Positions 41,648 to 51,895 of a stretch of 64,000 nt of DNA are shown in pieces. The stretch's first letter is position 1, and each line of letters begins with the position of its first letter. The notes beneath the pieces were generated by a model. It did not search any database. It worked only from the letters and a program-made list of their open reading frames with translations, and had not been told where the DNA came from. Made by a program: the position numbers and the translations under genes. Source of the stretch: Lucinisca nassula (taxonomy: Eukaryota; Mollusca; Bivalvia; Lucinida; Lucinidae); NCBI GenBank assembly GCA_963580285.1, contig OY757013.1:132615027-132679026 (forward strand). The letters are read 5' to 3'.

Positions 41648-41852
41648 CCCTTATCTTGCTGAATATTCATTTAAGCCACACCGATTTCTGTCTATCAACC
41701 AATTAAATTACTTGATGTAATTTATTGCTATAAATTCATAAACTGAATGCCAAACAGTATATATCCTGATCAGATGGCTTTTTCAGAAGCCATCTGATCT
41801 GGATCTACACTGTTTGCATAGATAGGGGTTGCCGTGAACAGCAAGATAAGGG
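41648..41852. mobile_element. piggyBac-type MITE with TTAA duplication
   Basis: Terminal inverted repeats CCCTTATCTTGCTG and CAGCAAGATAAGGG are flanked by TTAA at 41644-41647 and 41853-41856. Unit 1 has the empty site (TTCTTTAAAAAAGTACTTT near 34477). A central palindrome GATCAGATGGCTT...AAGCCATCTGATC occupies about 41770-41802. It encodes nothing and would need a transposase from elsewhere. Confidence 0.9.
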
Positions 41853-42087
41853 TTAAAAAATTACTTTACTTATATGGAGCCGATCGTTAACTAAACATGG
41901 GTGAAACCCGAAGAAAAAACATTATGACTTGACATGTCATATGTGACTCGAGCGAATGATGTTGTAGTCTATTACGAGTATGGAAAAGGCATTTAGGACA
42001 TGTAAACAATTGATTTGATATCACTGGACAGTACAGAGCTTTCTCATTCTTGATAGACAAAACATCGACAGTTTGGTACTTATGTAT

Positions 42088-42398
42088 TTTGTTTGTTTCT
42101 ATTGGAGTTTAACGGCCCATTCAACACTATTTTAGGTCATTTTGGAGCCGGTCAGTATTCCTATCCACACTTTTCCTGGGCAGCCTTATACGTAAGCGGT
42201 TAACCAGTACAGTGCACAGTCTTTCGACAAAAACTGACAACTGCCCTTCTTGAATCGGCGGAAGGGAGAGATTGACCGTAGAAAAGATTTCATGATGAAT
42301 CTCCACGAAAGAATGTTGCCGACCCCGGCAGGAATCGAACCCGCGTCCTCCTGATCACCAGTCATACGCGCACCCGACTTAGCTACCGAGGACGGCAA
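42088..42398 (-). mobile_element. SINE B, unit 2
   Basis: Copy of the insertion at 34731-35016, with A and B boxes retained but small changes in the D and anticodon arms. Compared with unit 1 it keeps extra sequence TTTTCCTGGGCAGCCTTATA near 42172. Confidence 0.85.
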
Positions 42399-42555
42399 GG
42401 TACTTGTGTATACCAAATTTAAATTGAGTATTTTAGCTCAGTTCGTCAAAGAGCGGGCATTTGGACTCGGCGTGATCTTGTCAAACTAATGGCTAGCTGT
42501 CATTATACGATAACACACCCATGCGACAAACTGCATTCAGATATCCAAAATAGCT

Positions 42556-43290
42556 ACAGTAAAACCGACCTCAGTTGTCAGTTTGGTATTGTCAATATTA
42601 TTGTAAATAAAGGTTATTTTTAAATTTATCTACGCAATTATATGTTATTTTTGGATGATCTAATTTTATTTTTGGTGACCCCCTATTAATGTGATGGTAT
42701 CAGGCTAAAAAATACCATACCTGCACTGTATCGACGCTAGCCAAGTGGTAAAGTCACGGGCCTGTAGAGCTGAAGTATGCGGGTTCGAATCCCGCTGGGG
42801 ATGTTTTTTCTTTAACATTTTTTTTCGCGCAAAAAAACAAAAAATCCTCGATTTTCTCGTGAAGCATGCATTTTTTGTGCTGATATAAATTTTTACTGAA
42901 CATTCCATAGTTCATACTCGGTTGCCCTGCCGCGAACATGTCTTCAAAAAAGCTTCTTAATGCCGAAAGCAAAGCCATGGCATTGAACATTTTGAAAATT
43001 TGCAAAGAAGAAAACCATTCACGAAAAAATAATAATACAAAAATAATGAACAGAATTGAAAATTATAAAAAAATAATAAAAATGTAAATTCTGAAACTAT
43101 TTTATAAAAAAAAAATCATCAAGAAAAAAAATAAAACATGCTTTTAATAGCTTTATGAAAAAAGGTTGTCTGCGAGGATCGAACCCTGCGACCCTCAGGA
43201 AAGTAAACCAGTTATTTAAGGCGCTCCTCGCTACTAGTTGCGCTACGCAACTGATTACATTGACACTGCAAAATTAAGTGCTTTTGTGTT
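42556..43290. other. AT-rich spacer with two tRNA-like pseudogenes
   Basis: The first (42732-42803, plus) has A box TAGCCAAGTGGTAAAG, B box GGTTCGAATCC and a perfect 5-bp T stem, but the 5' acceptor strand cannot pair with TGGGGAT. The second is at about 43165-43245 (minus; B box GGTTCGATCC). Neither folds as a functional tRNA. Confidence 0.55.
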
Positions 43291-43554
43291 GGTTTAAACA
43301 TATTTTATTTCCAAACGTGTTACAAACATATTTCAACATAAATACAATAACTTACATAGGGATCCAGAAAGAAGCCAATAGGCTTATGTGAATCTGTTTC
43401 CCTTCTAACTTGCACATTACAAATATTCGGTGAAATGAATATTACAAAGACAATCAAATAACTAAATAAACCAGTTATCATACATACGGGAAGTAGAAGG
43501 AGAACACTAAGAGAGAGAGAGAAAGAGAGAGAAAGAGAGAGAGATAGAGAGTCC

Positions 43555-46500
43555 TCACGTTTTGAAGCGCTTACTGTCTGTGATGAATTTTTGTACAGCA
43601 AGAAATATCTCACAGTTTTGGTTATAACTTAACTCGGTATTACCAAACAAGAGAGTGTTGGTGGTCGGTTGACAATACACTGTGACCTTTGTCAGCATAT
43701 CAATTCGTATTCCGTTGTATCTCTGGCACTCAAATAAGTAGTGTTTGCTAGTTTCGATTGCCCCACAAGTACAGTTGGGGTCATTCACGATATTCTTAAG
43801 AAAGAGATGATGGTTGAGGGAGCTGCAAGAAGTTCTCAGTCGAGTATGATGAATCTGAGAAAATCTTTCACCTATGAAATAATATTTTGGGGGTTTCATT
43901 GTATTTTCATTCATGCGGTGTTTAAAAATTGCCAGGGAGTTTACATCTCGTACGTCAGGACTGAGTTCGTTCCAGGCTCTGATACAAGAGGGTAAGAATG
44001 AGTTATAATATAACTGGGTTCTACACATTGTTTGTCTGATATTAGTTGCATTTCGAAGATCATAGGTCGTGGTATTTTCTACAAGAGGAGGTATTAAAGC
44101 GGAAAGGTAAGCAGGAGTAATATCATTAGTCATCTTATAAAATAGAAAAAGTTTGTGATTTCTACGTCTGTTTTCTAAAGTTTCCCAGCCGGTGTCTCTA
44201 TAGAGCATTTCTAATGATACCAATTTAGTTGCACCTGTTACAATTCGTGCTGCTTCTATCTGAATTTTTTCCAGGGCAATTACTTCGTACCTGGTGCAGT
44301 TATCCCATACGACATCCGCGTATTCTAAAAGTGGTCGGATAAAAGAGACGTATATCTTTTCTAGGGCCTGTCTATCAAGAGTAAATTTGAACTTGCGCAT
44401 AACATTTATTCTAGTCCAGGCTTTTGAGGTTATATAATCAATATGTTCATGCCAAGTTCCGTCACTAGAGAGATAAATGCCAAGGTGTTTATGAGAACTT
44501 ACTTCTTGAATTGGTTCGTTATTCATCAGAAGTGGCGGATGGAGAGGTCTATTTTTCTTTCTGGAAAGGAGTAAGGATTCGGACTTAGCGGGGTTAAATT
44601 TGACAAGCCAGCGTTCTGCCCAAACATGTATTTTTTCTAAATCGGAATTTAATTGTCTGGCAACTACATGAGGGTCATCGACAATAAGATATAAGGTTGT
44701 ATCGTCGGCGAAGAGACGGACAGAAGAATCTATGTTATCAACGATATCGTTAATATAAATCAAAAAGAGAAGCGGTCCTAATATAGAGCCCTGTGGCACA
44801 CCAGCGTGAATATTAAGCCAATCTGAAATCCCCCCTGGTAAGACTACTCTCTGTTTTCTGTTTGAAAGATAACTCGCTAACCAATGTAGAAGAGTTGACT
44901 TTATACCTACTTTTTCTAACTTATGCAACAACCCTCTGTGCCAAACCCTGTCAAACGCCTTGCTTATATCACAAAATATTGCCCTCACCTCTTTACCATC
45001 ATCTAAGGCTTTACAAAAAGTGTTATAAATGTCAACAAGTTGATTGACTGTTGAGTCTCCTGGAGAAAAACCCGACTGTAAGCATGTGATTAAGCTGTGC
45101 TCTTTAAAATAATTGAAAAGATGCTTGTGGACAATCTTTTCCATGACTTTTCCTATTGTACTGAGAAGAGATATTGGTCTGTAGTTACTTATAAGTGATG
45201 GGTCGTCCTTTTTGAACAAAGGAGAAACATTAGCCTCCTTCCATTTATCTGGGAAAACACATTTCGCTAAAGAATAATTGAAGAGGTCACATAACGGATT
45301 TGACAGAGGTTCTGCAAGTTCTTTAAGAATTCTATTATTTACGTTATCCGGGCCTGATGCTTTTCCTAATTTCAAGCTTTTGAGAGTATCTTCGACCTGT
45401 TTTGGTGTAATTTGTACTGTATTTAGAGTAGGAATGTCACGATTGATGGAACAGGGTAATGTTGCAGACTGGTCATCTATCAATGTTTGCTCTACAAAAT
45501 AACTGTTTAAAAGATTTGCTTTTTCTGAATCTTCCGAAATAAATACATTGTCTTTAAGAAGAGGAGGAATACTAGAGGTTTGTGTCGGCTTGATGAATGT
45601 TTTAAGTGTTTTCCAGTAATCTTGGACTGACAAAATACCTGTTTTTAACTTATTTGCAAGGGATGTTATATAATTCTGTTTAGATTTACGTATGAGCTTG
45701 ATAACTTCATTTCTTGTTTGTTTAAACCTACTATACGTGTCTATACGATGATCATGCTTGTATTTCCTGAATAGCCTGTTTCGTTTTCTCATAGTTTTAC
45801 GAATGTCTGAATTAATCCAAGGTAAATCTCGAGGTCTTATTGTTACGGTTTTACAGGGTATACTCTGCTCCGCCAAAGCTAACAAGTTATCAGTAAATGA
45901 TTCCGCATATATGTTAACATCATCATTACGTATGGAATTCCAATCAAAATCAGATACCTTTTGACAAAGCTCAGCATAATTACCTCGATCGTATAACCAA
46001 ATTTTACGGTTAAATGATTTTGGATTATATTTCTTGAAATTAAAAATACAAAAAGTCGGACAGTGATACCTAATATCTTGCATTAAGAAAGGTTCGCCAA
46101 CTCCGGAATGATTTACAGAAAGCATGTTGCTAACCATGATTAAATCAATAATGGTTGATGAATATTCGGTATAGTTTGTAGGTTCATTGATAAGTTGATT
46201 GAAATTGTATTGTTGGCATAAATCAGCTATTTTCCTTTCAGACTGCGTATTTAACACGTTTAGATTAAAATCTCCAACTACAACAATATCCGCTGTGCCC
46301 GTGTCTACAGCTAAACCAATAGAATTTTCGATTTCATTCAAAACAAATGGTGTAGAATTCGGAGGTCTATAAAAGGTTCCGACCAAAATTTTCCTGTTTC
46401 TTACATTTATTTCTAACCACATGCATTCTATGTCTATTAATTCTAAGTCATCCCTACGTTTACAAGGAATTCCATTTTTTACATAAACTGCTATACCACC

Positions 46501-46902
46501 ATGACTATCCCCAATCCTGTCACGCCGAAATGGAGGCTGAAAGTTATTAAATGTAATATCTTCATTCATAATTGTTTCATTTAGCCATGTCTCAGTGAGG
46601 GAAATAACGTCAAAATCGGCCAATTCGGGCTCAACTATATTTACCTTATTAAAAAGACTTTGTACGTTATAATGAACCACTGAAAAATTGCCTTCAAAAA
46701 TTGGAAAAATGGGTGTGGAAGTTTCACTTGAAGTGTCGCTTTCTGGCCCCGGATTTTTTTCGACATCGCCAGATAGATGTAAAAACATAGCCAGAAATAC
46801 AAAGAATTCGAATGAATTAAAACGTTTAAGTCCCTTTAGTCTAAGTAACCTGTAGCGATGCAAACCTATGCGTGCCCTATATACATTCAAATCAATAGAC
46901 AT
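43555..46902 (-). CDS. LINE polyprotein: 2A-like leader, APE endonuclease, reverse transcriptase
   Basis: 1115 residues, uninterrupted. Residues 30-43 are hydrophobic (FEFFVFLAMFLHL) and run into SGDVEKNPGP (44-53), a 2A-type ribosome-skipping motif. Endonuclease follows at about 70-290 (SVVHYNVQSL, VVVGDFNLNV); the position usually holding SDH reads RYH. RT spans about 480-780 with GVPQGSILGPLLF and FADD (near 44701-44713). A C-terminal CTCGAIETSKHYLFEC zinc-knuckle-like motif lies around residue 1060. The intact frame suggests recent activity. The 2A motif would release a short N-terminal peptide from the enzyme. Confidence 0.92.
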   Translation of the reverse strand: MSIDLNVYRARIGLHRYRLLRLKGLKRFNSFEFFVFLAMFLHLSGDVEKNPGPESDTSSETSTPIFPIFEGNFSVVHYNVQSLFNKVNIVEPELADFDVISLTETWLNETIMNEDITFNNFQPPFRRDRIGDSHGGIAVYVKNGIPCKRRDDLELIDIECMWLEINVRNRKILVGTFYRPPNSTPFVLNEIENSIGLAVDTGTADIVVVGDFNLNVLNTQSERKIADLCQQYNFNQLINEPTNYTEYSSTIIDLIMVSNMLSVNHSGVGEPFLMQDIRYHCPTFCIFNFKKYNPKSFNRKIWLYDRGNYAELCQKVSDFDWNSIRNDDVNIYAESFTDNLLALAEQSIPCKTVTIRPRDLPWINSDIRKTMRKRNRLFRKYKHDHRIDTYSRFKQTRNEVIKLIRKSKQNYITSLANKLKTGILSVQDYWKTLKTFIKPTQTSSIPPLLKDNVFISEDSEKANLLNSYFVEQTLIDDQSATLPCSINRDIPTLNTVQITPKQVEDTLKSLKLGKASGPDNVNNRILKELAEPLSNPLCDLFNYSLAKCVFPDKWKEANVSPLFKKDDPSLISNYRPISLLSTIGKVMEKIVHKHLFNYFKEHSLITCLQSGFSPGDSTVNQLVDIYNTFCKALDDGKEVRAIFCDISKAFDRVWHRGLLHKLEKVGIKSTLLHWLASYLSNRKQRVVLPGGISDWLNIHAGVPQGSILGPLLFLIYINDIVDNIDSSVRLFADDTTLYLIVDDPHVVARQLNSDLEKIHVWAERWLVKFNPAKSESLLLSRKKNRPLHPPLLMNNEPIQEVSSHKHLGIYLSSDGTWHEHIDYITSKAWTRINVMRKFKFTLDRQALEKIYVSFIRPLLEYADVVWDNCTRYEVIALEKIQIEAARIVTGATKLVSLEMLYRDTGWETLENRRRNHKLFLFYKMTNDITPAYLSALIPPLVENTTTYDLRNATNIRQTMCRTQLYYNSFLPSCIRAWNELSPDVRDVNSLAIFKHRMNENTMKPPKYYFIGERFSQIHHTRLRTSCSSLNHHLFLKNIVNDPNCTCGAIETSKHYLFECQRYNGIRIDMLTKVTVYCQPTTNTLLFGNTELSYNQNCEIFLAVQKFITDSKRFKT
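46744..46773 (-). other. 2A-like ribosome-skipping motif in the LINE ORF
   Basis: Codons for SGDVEKNPGP fit the consensus D(V/I)ExNPGP. Separation would occur between the last Gly and Pro, leaving a 52-residue leader. Confidence 0.85.
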
Positions 46903-47120
46903 CTAAGAGATGCAGTCAACAAGTGCATATAAAATGTTTAAGGGCACGAACAGATTATCACTGAACATAGACAAAGACAATTTAGAACCATGAAGCGCTG
47001 CAAATACTTTAGGATTTGAGTAATTAGAGAAAGAGAGATATAAAGCAATAGGATGAGAGAACAATAAATGGTAGAAACAAAATGGAGACATTATGGACTG
47101 AAAAAAAAAGAACATTTACA

Positions 47121-47656
47121 ATAATGTGACATTTAATAGGAGTCACATTATTTCTGATAGTCTAGCGCCCTTGCTAAAATCTCATTAAAATTAAAGTCAG
47201 CAAGGAAATAGCTTGTGCATGAGAAAAGGGTACTTGAATTACAACTGACCCCCACGGTCAATATTGGCCGTTGCGCGTTGCAACCCTGCCAGAATTGCCG
47301 CTGTCCGTGTGTGTGTGTGGGGGGGGGGGCATGTAAGGAACTTCAGAGACAGCTTCGAATAAAGAACGATACACCCATACAGACCCGTGTCCTTTGACTT
47401 CACAAGCGCATTTAAAGAGAGCAGTTTGTAGAAATCTAAGAGCCCTTTTCTCATGAGTCGGATACATGTATACCACAAGGACGCTAATGATTGACATGAT
47501 AATACATTATGGACAGTAAATAGATATAACCTAACAAACATATCGTTCATAATAATCGGACAACAATAAACTATTTTGGTTGCATTCTAGAATACCAATA
47601 CAGGTATCTGTCATCTCAAGACGATTTTTTTAAATCTCACTTCCTTACGAAGATCA
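47121..47656. other. No supported gene
   Basis: A small inverted repeat AATGTGAC...GTCACATT lies at 47124-47152, and a GT plus G-run at 47306-47331. Overlapping minus frames here come from repeat-biased sequence. Confidence 0.5.
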
Positions 47657-47660
47657 TGTT

Positions 47661-47833
47661 TAACCCCTGTCTTGCGGTTCACGATATCCCCTATCTTGGC
47701 AAACAGTGTAGATCCAGATCAGATGGAAGCCATCTGATCAGAATCTACACTATTTGGCATTCAGTTTATGAATTTGTAGGAAATATTACATCATGTAATC
47801 TGATTGGTTGATAGACAGAAATGGGTGTGGCTA
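47661..47833. mobile_element. piggyBac-type MITE, partial, reverse orientation
   Basis: Starts TTAACCCCTGTCTTGCGGTTC and continues AAACAGTGTAGATCCAGATC with the same GATCAGATGG/CCATCTGATC palindrome as 41648-41852, but ends without the second terminal repeat. Confidence 0.75.
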
Positions 47834-47877
47834 TCATTAATATCACCTCCATCACAACACCCGTCCCGGCAATCATC

Positions 47878-47887
47878 GTCGTCATCA

Positions 47888-47918
<31 letters not shown>

Positions 47919-47922
47919 CCAC
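47878..47922. repeat. ATC microsatellite
   Basis: (ATC)n with minor interruptions. Open frames across it (47766-48012) are artefacts of the triplet repeat. Confidence 0.9.
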
Positions 47923-47929
47923 TGTATTG

Positions 47930-48384
47930 ACATCCTCATAAATTGTGTCTGCACAAATATAAACAGTAATAGGGTCGTACACAAAAATACTACAGTTCAT
48001 TCCGTTATGTAGTATAGTATAGTATAGTATATAGTAAATTCCAATCAGAATGACAGTTCATTCATGCCGCGCACCACGTGATCACCCAGCCGATACACAG
48101 CCATGTAGATCATGCGCTGCACGTGAATACTCCAATTCTTCATAGCCAGTGACGTGTATTACAAATAGTGATTATTTTTAACACCTCAATGACAAACCAA
48201 ATTGTGTGAATGGAATTATAGATAGGGAAAAGTAAGTATAAGCATTTTCTTAATTCAGTGGATAAAATAAGTTTTATACATGTAGTAAAGGATTTTTTTC
48301 AGTCATCACGAATATATGTACACGTATTCAATCTTGACGTCCTCACATAGTTCAACTGGGGACCTCATGGGAAGAACATGTCTT
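47930..48384. other. No gene; short TAGTA repeat
   Basis: TAGTATAGTATAGTATA lies at about 48010-48032. Otherwise unrecognised. Confidence 0.45.
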
Positions 48385-48880
48385 CCCGTCATAAAACACA
48401 CATCGTTGGTACCCGCTAGAACCGCCTCGACAAGGCGGCTTCAGCGTGCACCACCGATCCATATTTCGAGCAGTCAATTTTACACGGAAAAATCCCATCC
48501 CTTTCGGTGATATGATTTGATTTTAGGCGTGTTGTCGGTGAATATAAACGTAGAAATAAACACTATATACAATAAGTATGTTTGACCCAAGTACGCCAAG
48601 GGTCCCGAGAACGGGACGGCAACAAACAGTGAGATACCATATAAGTGTCATCTTGAAAAATACGCCTATCTAAATATATTGTCAATTTTTCGTCCAGGAA
48701 AAAATGGCTATTTTAAGATGAAAAAATAAAAACAAAATAAATAAATAAAAATGTGACATTCTTCTTATTCCTGTGGTTCAATAGAGTAGCCACAATCAAT
48801 GCCTTTGATCACATATAAGAAAAACAATGTTTATCCCCGCAAACCCCAGTTGTGCTTTTGTGTTAGAATATAACCCGTTA
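48385..48880. repeat. Two decayed hairpin MITE M1 remnants
   Basis: 48385-48530 keeps GCTAGAACCGCCTC / GAGGCGGCTTCAG-like arms. 48650-48860 keeps the ACGCCTATCTAAATATATTG end and CCCGCAAACCCCAGT but no palindrome. Confidence 0.55.
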
Positions 48881-48959
48881 CGTACCTGTGGAAAACACCG
48901 TTGTTTGTTATGATTTATAAATAGACGAGTATTTATCAACATTGAAACCATAACACCGA

Positions 48960-50245
48960 CATATTACGGCAGGGTACTGTACTCGGAGGATAAGTTGGCA
49001 GTGACGTCAGCGAATGTTTTTGTTATTGGGCATAGTCCACTGTTGTTAAAAGGTAAACAAGCTTCGGTAATATTCAATATAATGTGATTTTATTGAACAC
49101 CTAATAAATATTCGACTTGGCACAGTGGAAAGAGTAGTAGTCATTCAAACATTTTGCACTTTATAGTTGTGGGTTCGAGCACCACTATTATATTTTTTTT
49201 TTTTATGCCCCCGCCATTCGAAGAATGGTGGAAAGGGCATATAGCGTTGCCCCTGTCCGTCCGTCCGTTCGTCCGTGCGTCCGTCCGTTCGTCCGTCCGT
49301 GCGTCCGTCCGTCCGTCCGAAACTTAAACGCAGTCAATAACTTCCTTATTTCTTGATGGATTTTAAAATTACACTGCAGAAATGTTAACCATCATGAGAC
49401 GACGTGTCACATGCAAAACCCAGGTCCTTTCCTCCAAGGTCAAGGTCATACTTAGAGGTCAAAGGTCCAAAAAAGGGTCCGAAACTTAAACGCAGTCAAT
49501 AACTTTATTATTTCTGGATGGATTTTGAAATTACTTTGGAGAAATGTTAACCATCATGAGTCGATGTGTCACGTGCAAAACCCAGGTCCGTACCTCCAAG
49601 TTCAAGGTCATACTTGGAGGTCAAAGGTAAAAAAAAGTGTCCGAAACTTAAACGCAGTCAATAACTTTCTTATTTCTGGATGGATTTTGAGATTACTTTG
49701 TAGAAATGTTAACCATCATGAGTCGATGTGTCACATGCAAAATCCAGGTCCGTACCTCCAAGGTCAAGGTCATACTTGGAGGTCAAAGGTCAAAAAAAGG
49801 GTCCGAAACTTAAATGCAGCCAATAACTTACTTATTTTTGAATGGATTTTGAAATTATTTTGAAGAAATGTTAACCATCATGAGACAATGTGTCACGTGC
49901 AAACCCAGATCCGTACCTCCAAGGTCATACTTAGAGGTCAAATGGCATAAAAAGGGTCCAAAACTTAAACACTGTCAATAACTTTCTATGGATGAATACG
50001 AACATAGACATATTTTCGGGCGGGGGCATCCGTGTCCTATGGACGCATTTCTAGTTTTTTTTTTTTTGTTTCGTTATTAAAATATTAAAATATTACATTA
50101 TACTTGTCATTGTTTAAAATATTACAATGCCCTTTTTCTTCTGCTGAAATCAGTAATTCTATTTTTATGTGTTAAGAAGAAGAAACACGGAGCAATGTCG
50201 AGAAACTGGCAGTCTTCAGAAATTAGTTTGAATGTTCCATTCTCT
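48960..50245. repeat. Left arm of a large inverted-repeat composite
   Basis: ACTGTACTCGGAGGATAAGTT, GGGCATAGTCCACTGTTGTT, a tRNA-like patch (49125-49190, plus; B box GGTTCGAGC) and, after an inserted pearl-like element, the AAATATTACAATGCCC and GTTAAGAAGAAGAA blocks at 50060-50190. All recur in reverse at 53245-53690, including the TGTCGAGAAACTG word. Confidence 0.7.
49203..50058 (+). mobile_element. Pearl-like element with tandem core, copy 1
   Basis: Inverted ends ATGCCCCCGCC and GGCGGGGGCAT, a TCCG run (49256-49318), then five core units of about 160 bp (starts of CCGAAACTTAAA near 49317, 49479, 49641, 49802, 49958) and the end TGGACGCATTTCTAGTT. Each unit has AAATGTTAACCATCATGAG and TCCAAGGTCAAGGTCATAC. 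It resembles the pearl type known from bivalves. It splits the SINE-like left arm at about 49200. Confidence 0.8.
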
Positions 50246-50943
50246 AGAGGAGAGAGATTGATGGTTTTGCATTCTGGCTCAAGGGTTGGATTTATCAAGG
50301 GTCAGAAGAAATCTGGAAGGCCAACACAAGAACTGGAGACTACCATGACGAGATGAATGGGAACAACTTCTTCAAATTGGTAAAAAAACAAGCTTATTCC
50401 GCATTTTCCAGCAGAGTCGGTTATCATCATTGATAATGCACCGTACCACAACCTTCAGGTAGACAAGTGCCCTACACAGGCTTCCAGAAAGGCCTGGATG
50501 ACTCGGCACAAGATACACTTTAATTCTACAATGTTAAAGGCAGAGCTGCTTCAGATATGCAAACGGCAGAAACCCGCCCCACCATTCGTACTAGACAATC
50601 TATTTAAGGAACGGACATGACTGCCTGAGACTCCCTGCCTCCCATGCAGACCTTAACGCCATTGAACTGATCTGGGCAACGATGAAAGACTACGTCGTCA
50701 GGCATAACCTAACCTTCAAGATGGCTGACGTGATGAAGCTCGCGTAAGCAGTGACGGGAGATGAGTGGCTCTCGTGCTGCAAACATGCAGAAGATATTGA
50801 GAAGGTATACTGGAAAGCAGACATAGCAGTTGAAGAGGAGGTAGAGAAGATTCTAATCGAGGTGACCTCCAGTGACGAAGATACGGACACGGCAACCGAG
50901 TGCTCTGATTATTCGGACACAGAATCTGCAGAAGTATTTTAAA
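50200..50943 (+). pseudogene. DDE transposase pseudogene (Tc1/mariner-related)
   Basis: In one main frame, SVIIIDNAPYHN (about 50420) supplies the second catalytic Asp context and DLNAIELIW (about 50650) the Glu context, as in Tc1/mariner-type transposases. The C-terminal tail SSDEDTDTATECSDYSDTES is acidic. Stops and a frameshift (near 50355-50395, 50617 and 50745) break it. It sits between inverted repeats at 48960-50245 and 53245-53690, which could be its long terminal repeats. Confidence 0.7.
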
Positions 50944-51002
50944 CTTGTGAAAACAGATGGGGTGTCTGTTTTAGTGCTGAATGTATATTTTGTATTCTGT
51001 TT

Positions 51003-51197
51003 GCTTGTATTGGAGTTTAACGGCCCAGTCAACAATGTTTAGGTCATTTTGAGCCGGTCAATTTATACGTAAGCGGTTAACCTGTACAGAAACTGGCAAC
51101 TTACCTTCTCGAATCAGTGGAAGGGGAGAATGACCGTAGAAAAGATTTCAAGATCAATCTCCACGAAAGAGGCAGGAATCGAACCTGCGTCGTCATT
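51003..51197 (-). mobile_element. SINE B fragment
   Basis: GGAGTTTAACGGCCCAGTC tail, CGTAAGCGGTTAACC and GAATCGAACCTGCG head, with the 5' part of the tRNA region missing. It forms an inverted pair with 52890-53095. Confidence 0.75.
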
Positions 51198-51339
51198 ATA
51201 AAATCATAAAAAAACACTGTATTACATAAAAATATAATAAAAGTAGTGACCTACAAAAATACATGTCAAACATTTTAAATTTCAATTTAATAGAACATCA
51301 AAGAAAAGTGAGAACTCTATTCACGATAAAAAAAAGTTT

Positions 51340-51790
51340 TGGGGTGGGGTGGCGATGGAACCACGAATGGTCATTTTCTCGGATTTTAAACAACCCCAGC
51401 ACTAACCTCTTCAGCCATTTCAACTTGTTCTGTATATGATCCAAATTCTTCTCACTTTATCGGACGGTTACTAGATTTTATCGATAATAACGGTAAAACC
51501 CTTTTTTACCTATCGATGGTGGTATAGTCTTAAACGTCACTTTCAACTTATCCTCCGACTACTGTATAGTAGTCGGAGAATAAGTTGAAAGTGACGTTTT
51601 AGACTATACCATCATCAATAGGTGAGACAGGGTTTTACCGTTATTATCGATAAAAATCGAATAACCACCCGATAAAGTGAAAAGAATTGAGACTATCACA
51701 AGCCAAAATGAAATGGCTCAAATGGTTTGAGTTGGTGTTTTATAATTTATGAAATGACCATTTCGTGGTTCGATTCCTACCTTTGTTTTT
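51340..51790. repeat. Long near-perfect inverted repeat centred near 51567
   Basis: Inner arms read CGTCACTTTCAACTTATCC/GAATAAGTTGAAAGTGACG around a TAGTAGTCGGAG core. Middle arms contain TTATCGATAATAACGGTAAA and complement. Outer arms contain CCACGAATGGTCATTT and AAATGACCATTTCGTGG. The TCCTCCGA core resembles 48990 and 53600. A T-run follows at 51787-51807. Confidence 0.8.
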
Positions 51791-51895
51791 TTTTTTTTTT
51801 TTTTTTTCCTTTTCATCGCGAATAGATTTCTGCCTTTTTTTGATGTCCTTTTTAAATCGAAATTTATGTTTTATGTACTCTTTTTAGGTCAAAGT

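Larger units (their letters stand above)
35210..42555. repeat. Tandem segmental duplication, unit 2
   Basis: Direct-orientation copy of unit 1. Junction to unit 1 is at about 35205-35235, at a C-run next to ATCTATACC. It carries insertions absent from unit 1: 35820-36240, 36795-36918, 37976-38237 and 41648-41852. The end near 42555 falls in a truncated hairpin MITE. Confidence 0.9.
43295..47120 (-). mobile_element. Nearly full-length APE-type non-LTR retrotransposon
   Basis: One long ORF (43555-46902) is preceded by about 215 bp of 5' UTR. It is followed by a 260-bp 3' UTR containing a CT-rich stretch (43509-43552) and AATAAA on the minus strand near 43302-43309. Target duplications were not identified. 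The clade is likely within the CR1/Jockey group. Confidence 0.85.

Noticed and set aside
42732..42803. Functional tRNA gene
   Set aside because: A and B boxes and the T arm are good, but the acceptor 5' strand does not pair with the 3' strand.
47766..48012. Open frames rich in Asp, Met or Ile
   Set aside because: They are translations of the ATC triplet repeat.
49256..49318. TCCG repeat as an independent microsatellite
   Set aside because: It is a fixed part of the pearl-like element, present in both copies.
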